Source of the DNA: an uncultured Clostridia bacterium
GTDB taxonomy: Bacteria; Bacillota; Clostridia; Saccharofermentanales; DTU023
Length of the DNA: 64,000 bases
NCBI GenBank assembly: GCA_937922005.1
Contig: CAKZWV010000004.1
Span: 1-64,000 of the forward strand
Direction: 5' to 3'
A program made the position numbers and the translations under genes. The number at the start of each line of letters is the position of its first letter. The stretch's first letter is position 1. Shown one piece after another: positions 42,430-50,886 of this stretch. The notes under the pieces were generated by a model that saw only the letters and a list, made by a program, of their open reading frames with translations, had not been told where the DNA came from and did not search any database.

Positions 42430-43812
42430 TTGGGAAAAAATGGACAAGAAATCAACAAATTGAGAGTGATAAGTGGGGGCGCTGGTGGAATTTGGTTGAA
42501 CTCCTTGACAGGAACCAAGACCAGGCCTACTTCTTCCATGCTCAAAGGAGCCCTATTTTCCTCCCTGGGTGACCGGGTGGAGGGTTCTATCTTTGTGGAT
42601 CTTTACGCTGGAACCGGACAGATAGGTCTCGAGGCCTTGAGCCGGGGGGCGAAGATGGTGGTTATAAATGACCGCAGTGCCCAGGCAGGTCGGGTAATCC
42701 GAGCAAATGTCGCCAAGGTCCAAGCCGCCATGCCAGAGGCACCTACCCCTATCATTCTCCAAAAGAAAGGGGAGGAGGCCCTGATCAGCCTCCAAAAGAC
42801 CCTGGACCGGGTGGATTTGCTGTATTTTGATCCTCCTTGGCCCCTGTTCGAAGAAGAAGTCCAGAAGCTCGCTAGCGTCCTTGAAACTTTCCGCCCAGAC
42901 CAGCTTAAGCAGTTTCTTTGGATCCTAGAGTCGCCCTTATCACTAGAAGAACTAGTCGCCCTCCCTTGCTTGATAAGTTATCAGCTAAACTGGACCCCCC
43001 TCAAGGTCAAAGCTCACGGTGATAAGTACCTGATTTTTTTAGAACGAACTAAGACGAATATCCAGGCCGAGCCCAAACCCAAAGTCAAAATTCAATCCCC
43101 GGCCAAGCTCAAGCCAATATCTCCGGCCAAGCCTAAATCACAGGCCGAGCTTGACCCTGCAGAGGCAGAACTGAGGGCCCGGGCCATGCGCTTACATGAG
43201 GGGATGCTGGAGTATTTTGGGAAGGCAGAGTGCACCTTGAACTATGAAACAGATTATCAGTTGCTAGTGGGGGGGATCCTGGCGGCACAATGCACGGACG
43301 AGAGGGTTAATATTATTACCAAAGATCTTTTTGCGGCCTATCCAACGATAGAGGCAATGGCGGAGGCGGATTTGGCTGATATTGAGCGGCTGATCTATTC
43401 GGCGGGCTTTTATAAAAATAAGGCCAAGGGGATCCAGGGAAGTGCTAAAAAGATTTTGGAAGATTTTGGAGGCAAAGTCCCTTCAGCTCGCAAAGACTTA
43501 TTGAGCTTGCCGGGGGTGGGGCCAAAGATTGCCCGCCTCCTCCAAGGGGAACTTTTTGGGATCCCAGCGGTGGTTGTAGATACCCACTGCAAAAGAATCA
43601 CAACTCTCATGGGCCTTCATAATGAGAAAGAACCAGAAAAAATTGCAAGACGTTTAGAAGAGATCTTGCCGAAAGATTTATGGATTTCTTGGGGGAAACT
43701 CTGTGTGAGTTTAGGGCGGACCTTGTGCAAGGCCGGCCGGCCAGATTGTGACCACTGTATATTACAAAAGGATTGCACCCACGGGCGCATGCTTACCAGG
43801 CAAGAGAAATGA
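42430..43812 (+). CDS. Fusion of 16S rRNA methyltransferase RsmD with endonuclease III (Nth)
   Basis: 460 residues from a TTG behind AGGAGG. Residues ~10-200 are RsmD (m2G966 methyltransferase): LRVISGGAGG, KTRPTSSMLKGALFSSLGD, the AdoMet loop VDLYAGTGQIGLEALSRGA, and catalytic DPPW (usual DPPY). A Lys/Pro repeat linker (KPKVK..SPAKLKP..SPAKPK, ~205-240) joins endonuclease III (~250-460): helix-hairpin-helix LPGVGPKIARLL with the catalytic Lys ~365, VVDTHCKRI with Asp ~384, and a 4Fe-4S cluster C-x6-C-x2-C-x5-C (~433-450). One uninterrupted frame encodes both. Nth cuts oxidised pyrimidines; the two activities have no known shared pathway. coaD follows 17 bases on, as rsmD-coaD normally do. 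Confidence 0.92.
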   Translation: MGKNGQEINKLRVISGGAGGIWLNSLTGTKTRPTSSMLKGALFSSLGDRVEGSIFVDLYAGTGQIGLEALSRGAKMVVINDRSAQAGRVIRANVAKVQAAMPEAPTPIILQKKGEEALISLQKTLDRVDLLYFDPPWPLFEEEVQKLASVLETFRPDQLKQFLWILESPLSLEELVALPCLISYQLNWTPLKVKAHGDKYLIFLERTKTNIQAEPKPKVKIQSPAKLKPISPAKPKSQAELDPAEAELRARAMRLHEGMLEYFGKAECTLNYETDYQLLVGGILAAQCTDERVNIITKDLFAAYPTIEAMAEADLADIERLIYSAGFYKNKAKGIQGSAKKILEDFGGKVPSARKDLLSLPGVGPKIARLLQGELFGIPAVVVDTHCKRITTLMGLHNEKEPEKIARRLEEILPKDLWISWGKLCVSLGRTLCKAGRPDCDHCILQKDCTHGRMLTRQEK

Positions 43813-43828
43813 GAACAAGGAAGAAAAA

Positions 43829-44326
43829 ATGAAATTAATCTATGCTGGGACCTTTGATCCCCCTACTTTAGGCCATGCTGACCTGATCCAAAGAGCGGCA
43901 AAACTGGCCGGTTCAGATGGAGAGCTAGCCATTGTAATTTCTAGAAACATTGAGAAAAAGACTGTTTTTACCGAGGAAGAGCGGTTGACCATGCTTTTGA
44001 AACTATGTGCCGGATATGCTAATATCAGGGTAACTGCCCAGTCTGGCATGATTGCCCCTTTCGCCGAGGAGCGAGGCTATGATGCCCTAGTTCGAGGCTT
44101 ACGCAATATGCAAGATTTTGGCTATGAATCGACGATGGCGTATTATAATCATTTTTTGGGACAGGATTTGGATACTATTTTTTTAATTGCCAGACCGGAA
44201 TATCGTGAGATCAGCTCTTCAGGCGTACGAGAGCTAATCAGGTTTGGAGTGGATTTTCGTGGGCTCTTGCCGGAAGCAATTCGGGAATACGCCTGGGATA
44301 TAATCCAACATAGGAGAGATGAATGA
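43829..44326 (+). CDS. coaD: Phosphopantetheine adenylyltransferase
   Basis: 165 residues from the ATG at 43829 with AAGGAAG upstream; the open frame extends back into the fused gene but the family starts here (MKLIYAGTFDPPTLGHADLI). Nucleotide-binding TLGH, GLRNMQDFGYESTMAYYN, and EISSSGVRELIRFG (for ISS..VRE). It makes dephospho-CoA, the penultimate CoA step. It overlaps the next gene by 4 bases. Confidence 0.97.
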   Translation: MKLIYAGTFDPPTLGHADLIQRAAKLAGSDGELAIVISRNIEKKTVFTEEERLTMLLKLCAGYANIRVTAQSGMIAPFAEERGYDALVRGLRNMQDFGYESTMAYYNHFLGQDLDTIFLIARPEYREISSSGVRELIRFGVDFRGLLPEAIREYAWDIIQHRRDE

Positions 44327-46029
44327 CCGTAGAAAGTGCAGCCTCAGAACTGTATCAACAAGAGAATCTTAAAGAGTCCTTGGGGGCAAATACTCCCTAC
44401 ACGAGACCTGGGTCCGTAAGTGCTTACCCTTATTCAAAGTTAAAGCAAGAAAGCACCTATCCCTATTCTGGAATAAGCTTTCCGGAGGAAACGAAAAAAG
44501 AGCGTAGTTATTCCACTTCAGCGACGGGGGCAGCGACTCCTTTTTCTACTGTCTTGCAAGGACCACTTGGGGACATGTCAGGGCAAGAGTACGTAGAAGG
44601 AGGCCAGGGCGAGGATCCTCATATGGGGCTTCCTCGCTCCTATCGGTCGGCTAAAGGGGGGCGTGATGGAATCCCTGGACCTAGGTCCCAGGGGGCAGGT
44701 CGTCCTGATATGGCCCCCACTCAGCGGAACCTGCCTCCAGCCCCTCCGGCAAGGAATCCTCAGGGAGGTCGCCCTGTTGGACCCAGGTCCTATAATTCTG
44801 ACGTCATGACCTATGAGGAAACTCGTACCAGTCGACGTCCTGGGGATCCTAGGGCCCCCTATGATCCCTATGAGCGCAACCAAGGTCCAACTACCAGGCA
44901 AGGATCAGCTTCGAAACAGGTTTCACGCCCGAATCAGGCTTCAGGACCTAGTCAGGCTGGAGAAGGCCAATGGGTAGACCGTGTACTCCCCTATTACGTG
45001 AAAGTGGATCAAGGATTCGATCAGAGGTCTGTATCCTATACTTCGGATGGAGGGCCTACTGACGAGTCCCTTGCCTTGGATGCAAACTATCAGACCCAGG
45101 AAGGGTCCGGGCTTACCCCAACAAAAACACGCCGTAAGAACCCTGTCCGCTCTCCCCAGTATAAGGTAGGCGAGGAGATGCTAGACGGAGTCGGTAATGA
45201 TTATCAGCAGTTCTATCCGGAGGCAAAAAATGAGGGTGAAGCGGAGACTCAGGTTGCTTCACCTAGTCCTGAACCAAGATGTTCACGCCTTGCAAGGCCC
45301 CTTGCACCTAGTCAGATCCAAAGGTCTGTGGCTTTTTCTGATGCCGTAGCCCCAGAACGCACTTCCTTGACTCTACAGAATCACCAAAGAATCAGCGAAA
45401 GCATCCATGAAAGTATTGAGAAGATTTCCAAGAGTGGCGGAGATGAATTTACCCTCCAGGCCCAGGTAAAATATGAGGAACTGCAGAGAAAATTAGCTGA
45501 AATAACCAGTGATTTAGAAAAGCGTATCGACAACCCGAAAGCAACTAAAAGTAAAAATTCGACTGAAAACAGTGAATTAATGAACAAAGTAAAAAGCCTA
45601 CCGGGTTTAGTAGATGATGTTTATGACATGGCGGGGATGATTGTGAAACATGAACAGTCTCTGCGCACGGAGAACCAGACGGCCCTAGACGCCTATACCA
45701 ATTCTGTCATCGATACCTTGGCGAAGGTCACGGCAGAAAAGGCAGGACTTGCTATGACCGACCAGCTGATTGCAGAAGGAAAAGAAGCCTGTTGGACGGT
45801 GCTCCAGTCGACCATGGGCTTAACCAACGGCCTAGCCTCGGAAAGCAAGACTCTAGTTGATCGCTACAAGGCTTTGGATGCCTCGATGTCGGCCTTGGAT
45901 GGGAGTTTAAAGCGCTGCGCTCAGGACTTAAGCCAGTTTTTGGTTTCTCTTCAGGCCCTCCAACACCGTCTGGCCACCTATGAGTCCAGTGCACAAATGA
46001 CCCTTGATAAGTTATCGAATCCCCAATAA
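44323..46029 (+). CDS. Unrecognised protein with disordered N-terminus and C-terminal coiled coil
   Basis: 568 residues, no signal peptide or membrane helix, so cytoplasmic. Residues 1-~345 are disordered (Pro/Gly/Tyr/Ser/Arg-rich, with PYDPYERNQGP-type text). Residues ~350-568 are helical and charged (SIHESIEKISKSGG, YEELQRKLAEITSDLEKRI) and look like coiled coils. It is translationally coupled to coaD. DivIVA-like or septum-organising proteins can look like this, but I see no DivIVA N-terminal motif, so the function is unknown. A dispersed-motif copy (44386-44397) is at residue ~22. Confidence 0.75.
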   Translation: MTVESAASELYQQENLKESLGANTPYTRPGSVSAYPYSKLKQESTYPYSGISFPEETKKERSYSTSATGAATPFSTVLQGPLGDMSGQEYVEGGQGEDPHMGLPRSYRSAKGGRDGIPGPRSQGAGRPDMAPTQRNLPPAPPARNPQGGRPVGPRSYNSDVMTYEETRTSRRPGDPRAPYDPYERNQGPTTRQGSASKQVSRPNQASGPSQAGEGQWVDRVLPYYVKVDQGFDQRSVSYTSDGGPTDESLALDANYQTQEGSGLTPTKTRRKNPVRSPQYKVGEEMLDGVGNDYQQFYPEAKNEGEAETQVASPSPEPRCSRLARPLAPSQIQRSVAFSDAVAPERTSLTLQNHQRISESIHESIEKISKSGGDEFTLQAQVKYEELQRKLAEITSDLEKRIDNPKATKSKNSTENSELMNKVKSLPGLVDDVYDMAGMIVKHEQSLRTENQTALDAYTNSVIDTLAKVTAEKAGLAMTDQLIAEGKEACWTVLQSTMGLTNGLASESKTLVDRYKALDASMSALDGSLKRCAQDLSQFLVSLQALQHRLATYESSAQMTLDKLSNPQ

Positions 46030-46131
46030 GTCTTAAAAAATGCTGACTAAATGGCGATTCAATCCACAATACAAGACAGATGCATAAATGTATAAATATA
46101 TAAATACTTAAGATAAAAGGATGAACAGAAG

Positions 46132-47283
46132 ATGGGTATGAAAACAATTTTAGTCCTATTCGGAGGTGAATCTCCCGAATACGAGGTGGCCCTACAGTCG
46201 GCTGCCTATATTTATCGGTCGTTAAAGGCGACACGGTCCTACCATTTGATTCTTTGTGGGATAAAAAAAGATGGGACCTTCTACCATTATACGGGACCTA
46301 TTGAAAAGCTTGAAAATAATACTTGGTGGGCTGATGAAAAAGACCTAGCGGAAGTCTTTTGGCCTTTGAGTGAGCCAGGAAAAGGTCCTGGCTATTATGT
46401 ACTCAACAAAGACAAAGAGGGGGCCGGTCCAGGTTCCTTAGGTTCCCGGGTCGATTTTGATCTTGTTTTTCCTGTTCTCCATGGGAGCAATGGGGAGGAT
46501 GGGCGGCTCCAGGGCTTTTTGGAACTTTGCCATGTCCCCTTTGTGGGCTGTGCGACTCTGGCTTCGGCGGTGTCCATGGATAAACTCCAAACAAAAATTA
46601 ATGCTGCTTACCTGAAGGTTCCCCAGCTTCCTTACGTGGTCCTAGAGGTCTGTGACTTTGCCAAGGACCCTATGTCATGTGTCCTAGATATTGAAGATGC
46701 TCTTTCCTATCCATGTTTCATCAAGCCCGCCAATGGCGGCTCTTCCCTAGGGATTTCTAAGGCTAATAATAGAGAAGAGGCGAAAAAGGCTTTGGCAGAG
46801 GCCTTTACTTACGACCACAAAGTCCTTGTGGAAGAAGATGGGGCTGGTCGGGAGATCGAGCTGGCGGTCCTTGGCAATGCTCGAACGGGTGAGGTCTTGG
46901 TTTCCATGCCGGGCGAAATCAAGGTCCACGCTGATTTTTACGACTACCAGAGCAAGTATGTCGATGACGTCTGCACCTTCCATATTCCGGCTGACCTGCC
47001 CCACGGTGTCGTCGACAAGCTCCAGGATTATGCTAAGCAAATATTCCAGCAAAATGATGGGGACGGTTTGGCCCGGGTGGATTTCTTTTACCGGGAAGAC
47101 CGGAAGCCTAACATCGTTTTCAATGAAATCAATACCATGCCCGGCTTTACACAAATCAGCATGTATCCCAAGATGATGGCCACCCAGGGCTTGGATGGAC
47201 CGACCCTCTGCCAGAAATTAGTAGAATTGGGGTTCGAGCGTTATGAAGATGGGAATCACTATCAAGCACAAAGACAGCACTAG
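46132..47283 (+). CDS. ddl: D-alanine--D-alanine ligase family protein
   Basis: 383 residues with ATP-grasp landmarks: ILVLFGGESPEYEVALQSA at the N-terminus (usual GG.S.E.EVS), SMDKLQTK, FIKPANGGSSLGISK, EIELAVLGN, the DFYDYQSKY omega-loop, and the metal-binding NEINTMPGFT end. The EYEV(A/S)LQSA start is the kind also found in VanG-type ligases, so a D-Ala-D-Ser or D-Ala-D-Lac activity cannot be excluded by eye; the KY omega-loop favours D-Ala-D-Ala. It feeds MurF. A 102-base AT-rich gap with ATAAAT repeats precedes it, and AAAGGAT is its ribosome site. Confidence 0.88.
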   Translation: MGMKTILVLFGGESPEYEVALQSAAYIYRSLKATRSYHLILCGIKKDGTFYHYTGPIEKLENNTWWADEKDLAEVFWPLSEPGKGPGYYVLNKDKEGAGPGSLGSRVDFDLVFPVLHGSNGEDGRLQGFLELCHVPFVGCATLASAVSMDKLQTKINAAYLKVPQLPYVVLEVCDFAKDPMSCVLDIEDALSYPCFIKPANGGSSLGISKANNREEAKKALAEAFTYDHKVLVEEDGAGREIELAVLGNARTGEVLVSMPGEIKVHADFYDYQSKYVDDVCTFHIPADLPHGVVDKLQDYAKQIFQQNDGDGLARVDFFYREDRKPNIVFNEINTMPGFTQISMYPKMMATQGLDGPTLCQKLVELGFERYEDGNHYQAQRQH

Positions 47284-49747
47284 GGCTAAGTGCCGTCAGG
47301 ATTATTTGCAGCCAATGAGGCTTGACGCAGGCTCCTTGAAGGGAGTAGACCGCAGGCTAGGACCCTCGTGCCCTAGTCCTGCGGCCTTCTTGCTTTTTTG
47401 CCTAGTGCCCCTGGTCTTTGCCTTGGGCAGCTGTGGGGACGATTCTTTCTTGCGAGAATCTGTGACGCAAAAACTAGCCGTTCCAACGGAAGCAGAGAAA
47501 ATGACCGATTCCCTGGCTGATAGCCAGCGGATTTTCCACCTCTTGGAGCAGGATGAGCCAGAGGCCATCTATCGCCTATGTACGGAAGAGGCCCAGATTC
47601 ATTATGGCCAGTCTGAAATCATCGACCGCCATCGTAATGTCCACAAGGACATTGGCCTCCAGCGGGTGGAAATTGGTGAGGTCAAGATGTTAAGACAGGA
47701 TAAGGGTGTCATCGATGAGGATAAAAGGATCTATACGGCCCAGGTGACCTATCACACGGCCTATGGGCCCATCGCTCGACCCAACACCTACACCTTTTGC
47801 TGGGATCCGGCTCGCAAGTTTTGGGCCCTAGACTGGGAGCCCAGCGTTATCCTCCCTGGCCTCCACGATGCCGGTACGGTCCGCCTCGACCGCCTGGTCC
47901 CCCACCGGGGAAAGATTCTAGATGCCAGGGGGCGGATCCTGGCCCAGGATGGGGTTTTGACCCTGGTGGGCCTAGATCCTGTGCGGCATAAAGATCTTCT
48001 GGCTAAAGCCACATTCCTGCCTGACCTAGCGAGGTGTTTTGACCTTAAGGAGGCAAATTTGCGCCAGGCCCTTCAAGACTTAGGGGCTGAGATTGCAGAT
48101 GGCCAGGGGAAAGAAGGCGCTGATCAGAGTAAGGATGGTGCCGATCAGGACAAGGATGAAACTGGTCCAGGCAAAGCCCTTCCGCAAGTTTTCTATCCCC
48201 TAGGAGAGAAGGGAGATAAGGTCTTGATCTTGGCAGTTGCGCAAGATTTGACGCTTGCGCAAAAAAACTTTGCAGCTGACCACGGCCTCATTATTAAAAA
48301 GATTTCAACACGCCTTTACCCCTATGGGAAGGCCCTGGCCCCACTGATTGGCTATGTCTCCCAAGTAACCCAAGAGGACCTGGCAGCAGCTCCGGCTGGG
48401 ACTCTGGTGATGGGAGAAGTCCTGGGGCGTACCGGGATTGAAAAAACCTATGAAAAGGACCTACGAGGGGAGCCAGGCCTGGTTTTAAAGATTACAGGGG
48501 CTTATGAACAGACCCTCCTGGAGACCCCGCCCAAGGACGGGCGAGACCTCACCCTGACTGTGGACGCAGCCCTCCAGGACCGCCTTTACCATGAGCTGGA
48601 GCCCTACGCTGCATCCCTCGTATTGAGAGAAGTCCAAGGGGGAGCCATTAAAGCCCTGGTATCTACGCCCTCCTTTGACCCCTATTCCTTTTCCGTGGGC
48701 ATTGGCCAGGCTGCTTATGATGCCCTCCTCCACGACCCCAAACGCCCCCTCGTCGCCAAGTTCCTTGAAAACACCGTGCCGGGATCGAGTCAAAAGCTCT
48801 TGACGGCTATGGCTGCCCTCCAAGGCAAATTCTGGGCCCAGGAAGACACCATGGACATCAATGAGGATACTTGGCAGGCAGATTCTACCTGGGGGGACTA
48901 CTATGTTCGCCGCTTTGATAAAAATGTCAACGGGAGCTTTGACTTGAGGCGGGCCTTGGTCCACTCCGACAATATCTTTTTTGCCAGGCTCTCCTTAGAA
49001 ATGGGGGTAGACCCCTTCCTGGAGGGTATGAAAAACCTGGGCTATGGGGCTGCGCCCCTGACGGACTTTCCGGCTACCCCTTCCCAGGTGATGCCAGAGG
49101 GCTTTGAGCTCTACCCCATTCTCTTGGGCGATTCTGGCTATGGGCAAGGCGCCATTACTATGAGCCCCATCCACTTAGCCAATGTCTATGCAGCCCTTGC
49201 TGACCCAGAGGGCAGGCTCCTCCAGGCCCACCTCTTAGAAGAAACTAAACCCGCCCCCATGGTCCCAGAAACCTATCAGGCCTTGGGAAAGGCTGACCAG
49301 GAGTATTTGCAAAAAGCCTTGGCCAGCGTCGTAAGGGAGTCCTATCCCTTTGTCAACCGGGGGCTGGTACCCATGGCAGGGAAGTCTGGGACCGCTGAAC
49401 TGGGCCTGGAAGGGGAGGTCATGCAGACCAATTCATCCTTCACGGGCTTTATGGATCCGCAGGCTCTGGCAACTTTGAACCGGGCGGAAGCAAAAACGGC
49501 TGATAATTATGTCATGACCTTAAGTATTTATCGGAGCGACCAGGAGAAAAAGCAGATTGCTTCCCAGCTTTTTGGCGACCTTTACCCCCTCTGTCTTGAC
49601 TTCCTGAACAAATACTCCCCCTCCGAGGAGAGTTCTTTCCCTACTGGCGAGGGTCCGTCTGAGGATAAGGATATGCCAGCGGAAAAGGATACGACTGCAG
49701 AGATCACTTCTGACGAGGAGCGAAAGACCGAGGAGGCCAGGCCGTGA
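47243..49747 (+). CDS. Class B penicillin-binding protein with MecA-type N-domain, possibly a lipoprotein
   Basis: Up to 834 residues. The first ATG overlaps ddl by 41 bases; 47315 is an alternative. A hydrophobic signal ends with LGSC (Cys ~66), a plausible lipobox. Next is an NTF2-like MecA_N domain (~85-195), the PBP dimer domain (RGKILDARGRIL), and the transpeptidase with S-S-Q-K (Ser ~515, GSSQKLLTA), S-D-N (~575) and K-S-G (~714). All three motifs are compatible with activity. This architecture is that of PBP2a/PBP5, often low-affinity for beta-lactams, but affinity cannot be judged here. A dispersed-motif copy (49608-49619) encodes NKYSPS in the acidic tail. Confidence 0.88.
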   Translation: MKMGITIKHKDSTRAKCRQDYLQPMRLDAGSLKGVDRRLGPSCPSPAAFLLFCLVPLVFALGSCGDDSFLRESVTQKLAVPTEAEKMTDSLADSQRIFHLLEQDEPEAIYRLCTEEAQIHYGQSEIIDRHRNVHKDIGLQRVEIGEVKMLRQDKGVIDEDKRIYTAQVTYHTAYGPIARPNTYTFCWDPARKFWALDWEPSVILPGLHDAGTVRLDRLVPHRGKILDARGRILAQDGVLTLVGLDPVRHKDLLAKATFLPDLARCFDLKEANLRQALQDLGAEIADGQGKEGADQSKDGADQDKDETGPGKALPQVFYPLGEKGDKVLILAVAQDLTLAQKNFAADHGLIIKKISTRLYPYGKALAPLIGYVSQVTQEDLAAAPAGTLVMGEVLGRTGIEKTYEKDLRGEPGLVLKITGAYEQTLLETPPKDGRDLTLTVDAALQDRLYHELEPYAASLVLREVQGGAIKALVSTPSFDPYSFSVGIGQAAYDALLHDPKRPLVAKFLENTVPGSSQKLLTAMAALQGKFWAQEDTMDINEDTWQADSTWGDYYVRRFDKNVNGSFDLRRALVHSDNIFFARLSLEMGVDPFLEGMKNLGYGAAPLTDFPATPSQVMPEGFELYPILLGDSGYGQGAITMSPIHLANVYAALADPEGRLLQAHLLEETKPAPMVPETYQALGKADQEYLQKALASVVRESYPFVNRGLVPMAGKSGTAELGLEGEVMQTNSSFTGFMDPQALATLNRAEAKTADNYVMTLSIYRSDQEKKQIASQLFGDLYPLCLDFLNKYSPSEESSFPTGEGPSEDKDMPAEKDTTAEITSDEERKTEEARP

Positions 49748-50841
49748 GAGATATTTCCTATCAAAAAGTCTATATTAAAAATGCGGAGATCGATGCGGAG
49801 ATCCAAGAATTGAGGGCCTTGTGTGACTTGAATGAGGATTCGCCCCCGGAGAGCTTGTATTTGGCGAGGGATAGGGGGACTCGGGCTCTGGTAGGGATGG
49901 GGGCGAGGATCGGCAATACGATCCGGTCCCTGGCGGTCCATCCGGATTATCGGGGGGAGGGGATTCTCTTGGAGCTCTTGAGTCGCCTGCGGACAGAAAT
50001 GGCTTCCCTGGGGATCTACCACAGCTTTATCTTTACTAAGGTGAAGAATCGGGCGACCTTTGTGGATGCTGGCTACTATGTGGTCTGTCAGACAGACAAG
50101 GTTATTCTCTTAGAAAATCCTAGGAATTTCCCAAGATACTTGGATAATCTTGTGCGACGTACCGAGGCCCTCTATGACCAGGCCAGGTCCCAGGTCCGGG
50201 GCCTCCGGGGGGCCCCATCTTATGCCCAGTTCATGGCCATCCCCCACAAAGAAAAGCCCGTGGGGGCCATGGTTATGAACCTAAATCCCATGACCCTGGG
50301 CCATGTGGCCCTGATCCACGAGGCGGCCCAGCATTGCAGCCTCCTTCATGTCTTTTTGGTTTCAGAGGACCGGGGCATCCTCCCTGCGACGGTCCGCCGG
50401 GCGGTGGCAGAAGAGGTCTTTCGCCAGGAGCCCCTGATCCTTTTCCACCAGACTTCCTCTTATATGGTTTCCTCGGCGACCTTCCCGGCCTATTTCTTGC
50501 ATTCTTCCCTGGAAGCCTCCCGGGCTCAGATGGACTTAGACCTAGCCATCTTTGCAAAAATTGCTGACCGGCTTGGCATTGAGGAGAGGTGGGTAGGAGA
50601 AGAGCCCTTTAGTCCAGTGACCGATGCCTATAATCAGAAAATGAGTGAAGTTCTGGCAGCAAATCCCGACCATCCGGTGCAGCTCGTCGTCCGGCCCAGA
50701 TACGTAGACGATGCGGGTATACCGGTCTCGGCCTCTCGGGTGAGGGAGTATTTGCAGCAGGGAAAGTGGGAGGAGGTCCGGCAATTGGTTCCGGCCCCTT
50801 GTTTTGCAGCTCTTCGAGCCAGCGCAGGGGGTGGCAGGTAG
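49744..50841 (+). CDS. Citrate lyase ligase (CitC)-like protein: acetyltransferase plus adenylyltransferase
   Basis: 365 residues, GTG start overlapping the PBP stop. The N-terminal ~130 residues form a GNAT domain (RSLAVHPDYRGEGILLELL). The rest is a nucleotidyltransferase (GAMVMNLNPMTLGHVALIHEAA with T-L-G-H; SASRVREYLQQG). This combination is that of [citrate (pro-3S)-lyase] ligase, which acetylates the prosthetic group of CitD. No citDEF, citX or citG is in the window, so it is either an orphan or has another substrate. Confidence 0.8.
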   Translation: MRDISYQKVYIKNAEIDAEIQELRALCDLNEDSPPESLYLARDRGTRALVGMGARIGNTIRSLAVHPDYRGEGILLELLSRLRTEMASLGIYHSFIFTKVKNRATFVDAGYYVVCQTDKVILLENPRNFPRYLDNLVRRTEALYDQARSQVRGLRGAPSYAQFMAIPHKEKPVGAMVMNLNPMTLGHVALIHEAAQHCSLLHVFLVSEDRGILPATVRRAVAEEVFRQEPLILFHQTSSYMVSSATFPAYFLHSSLEASRAQMDLDLAIFAKIADRLGIEERWVGEEPFSPVTDAYNQKMSEVLAANPDHPVQLVVRPRYVDDAGIPVSASRVREYLQQGKWEEVRQLVPAPCFAALRASAGGGR

Positions 50842-50886
50842 GCAGACCAATAATCCCCATTAAATCACTAGAATCGAGGAAAATTT

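Noticed and set aside
46132..47283. Vancomycin-resistance type ligase
   Set aside because: Only the N-terminal EYEVALQSA resembles VanG; the omega-loop looks like ordinary Ddl and there are no vanH/vanX/vanT-type genes nearby.
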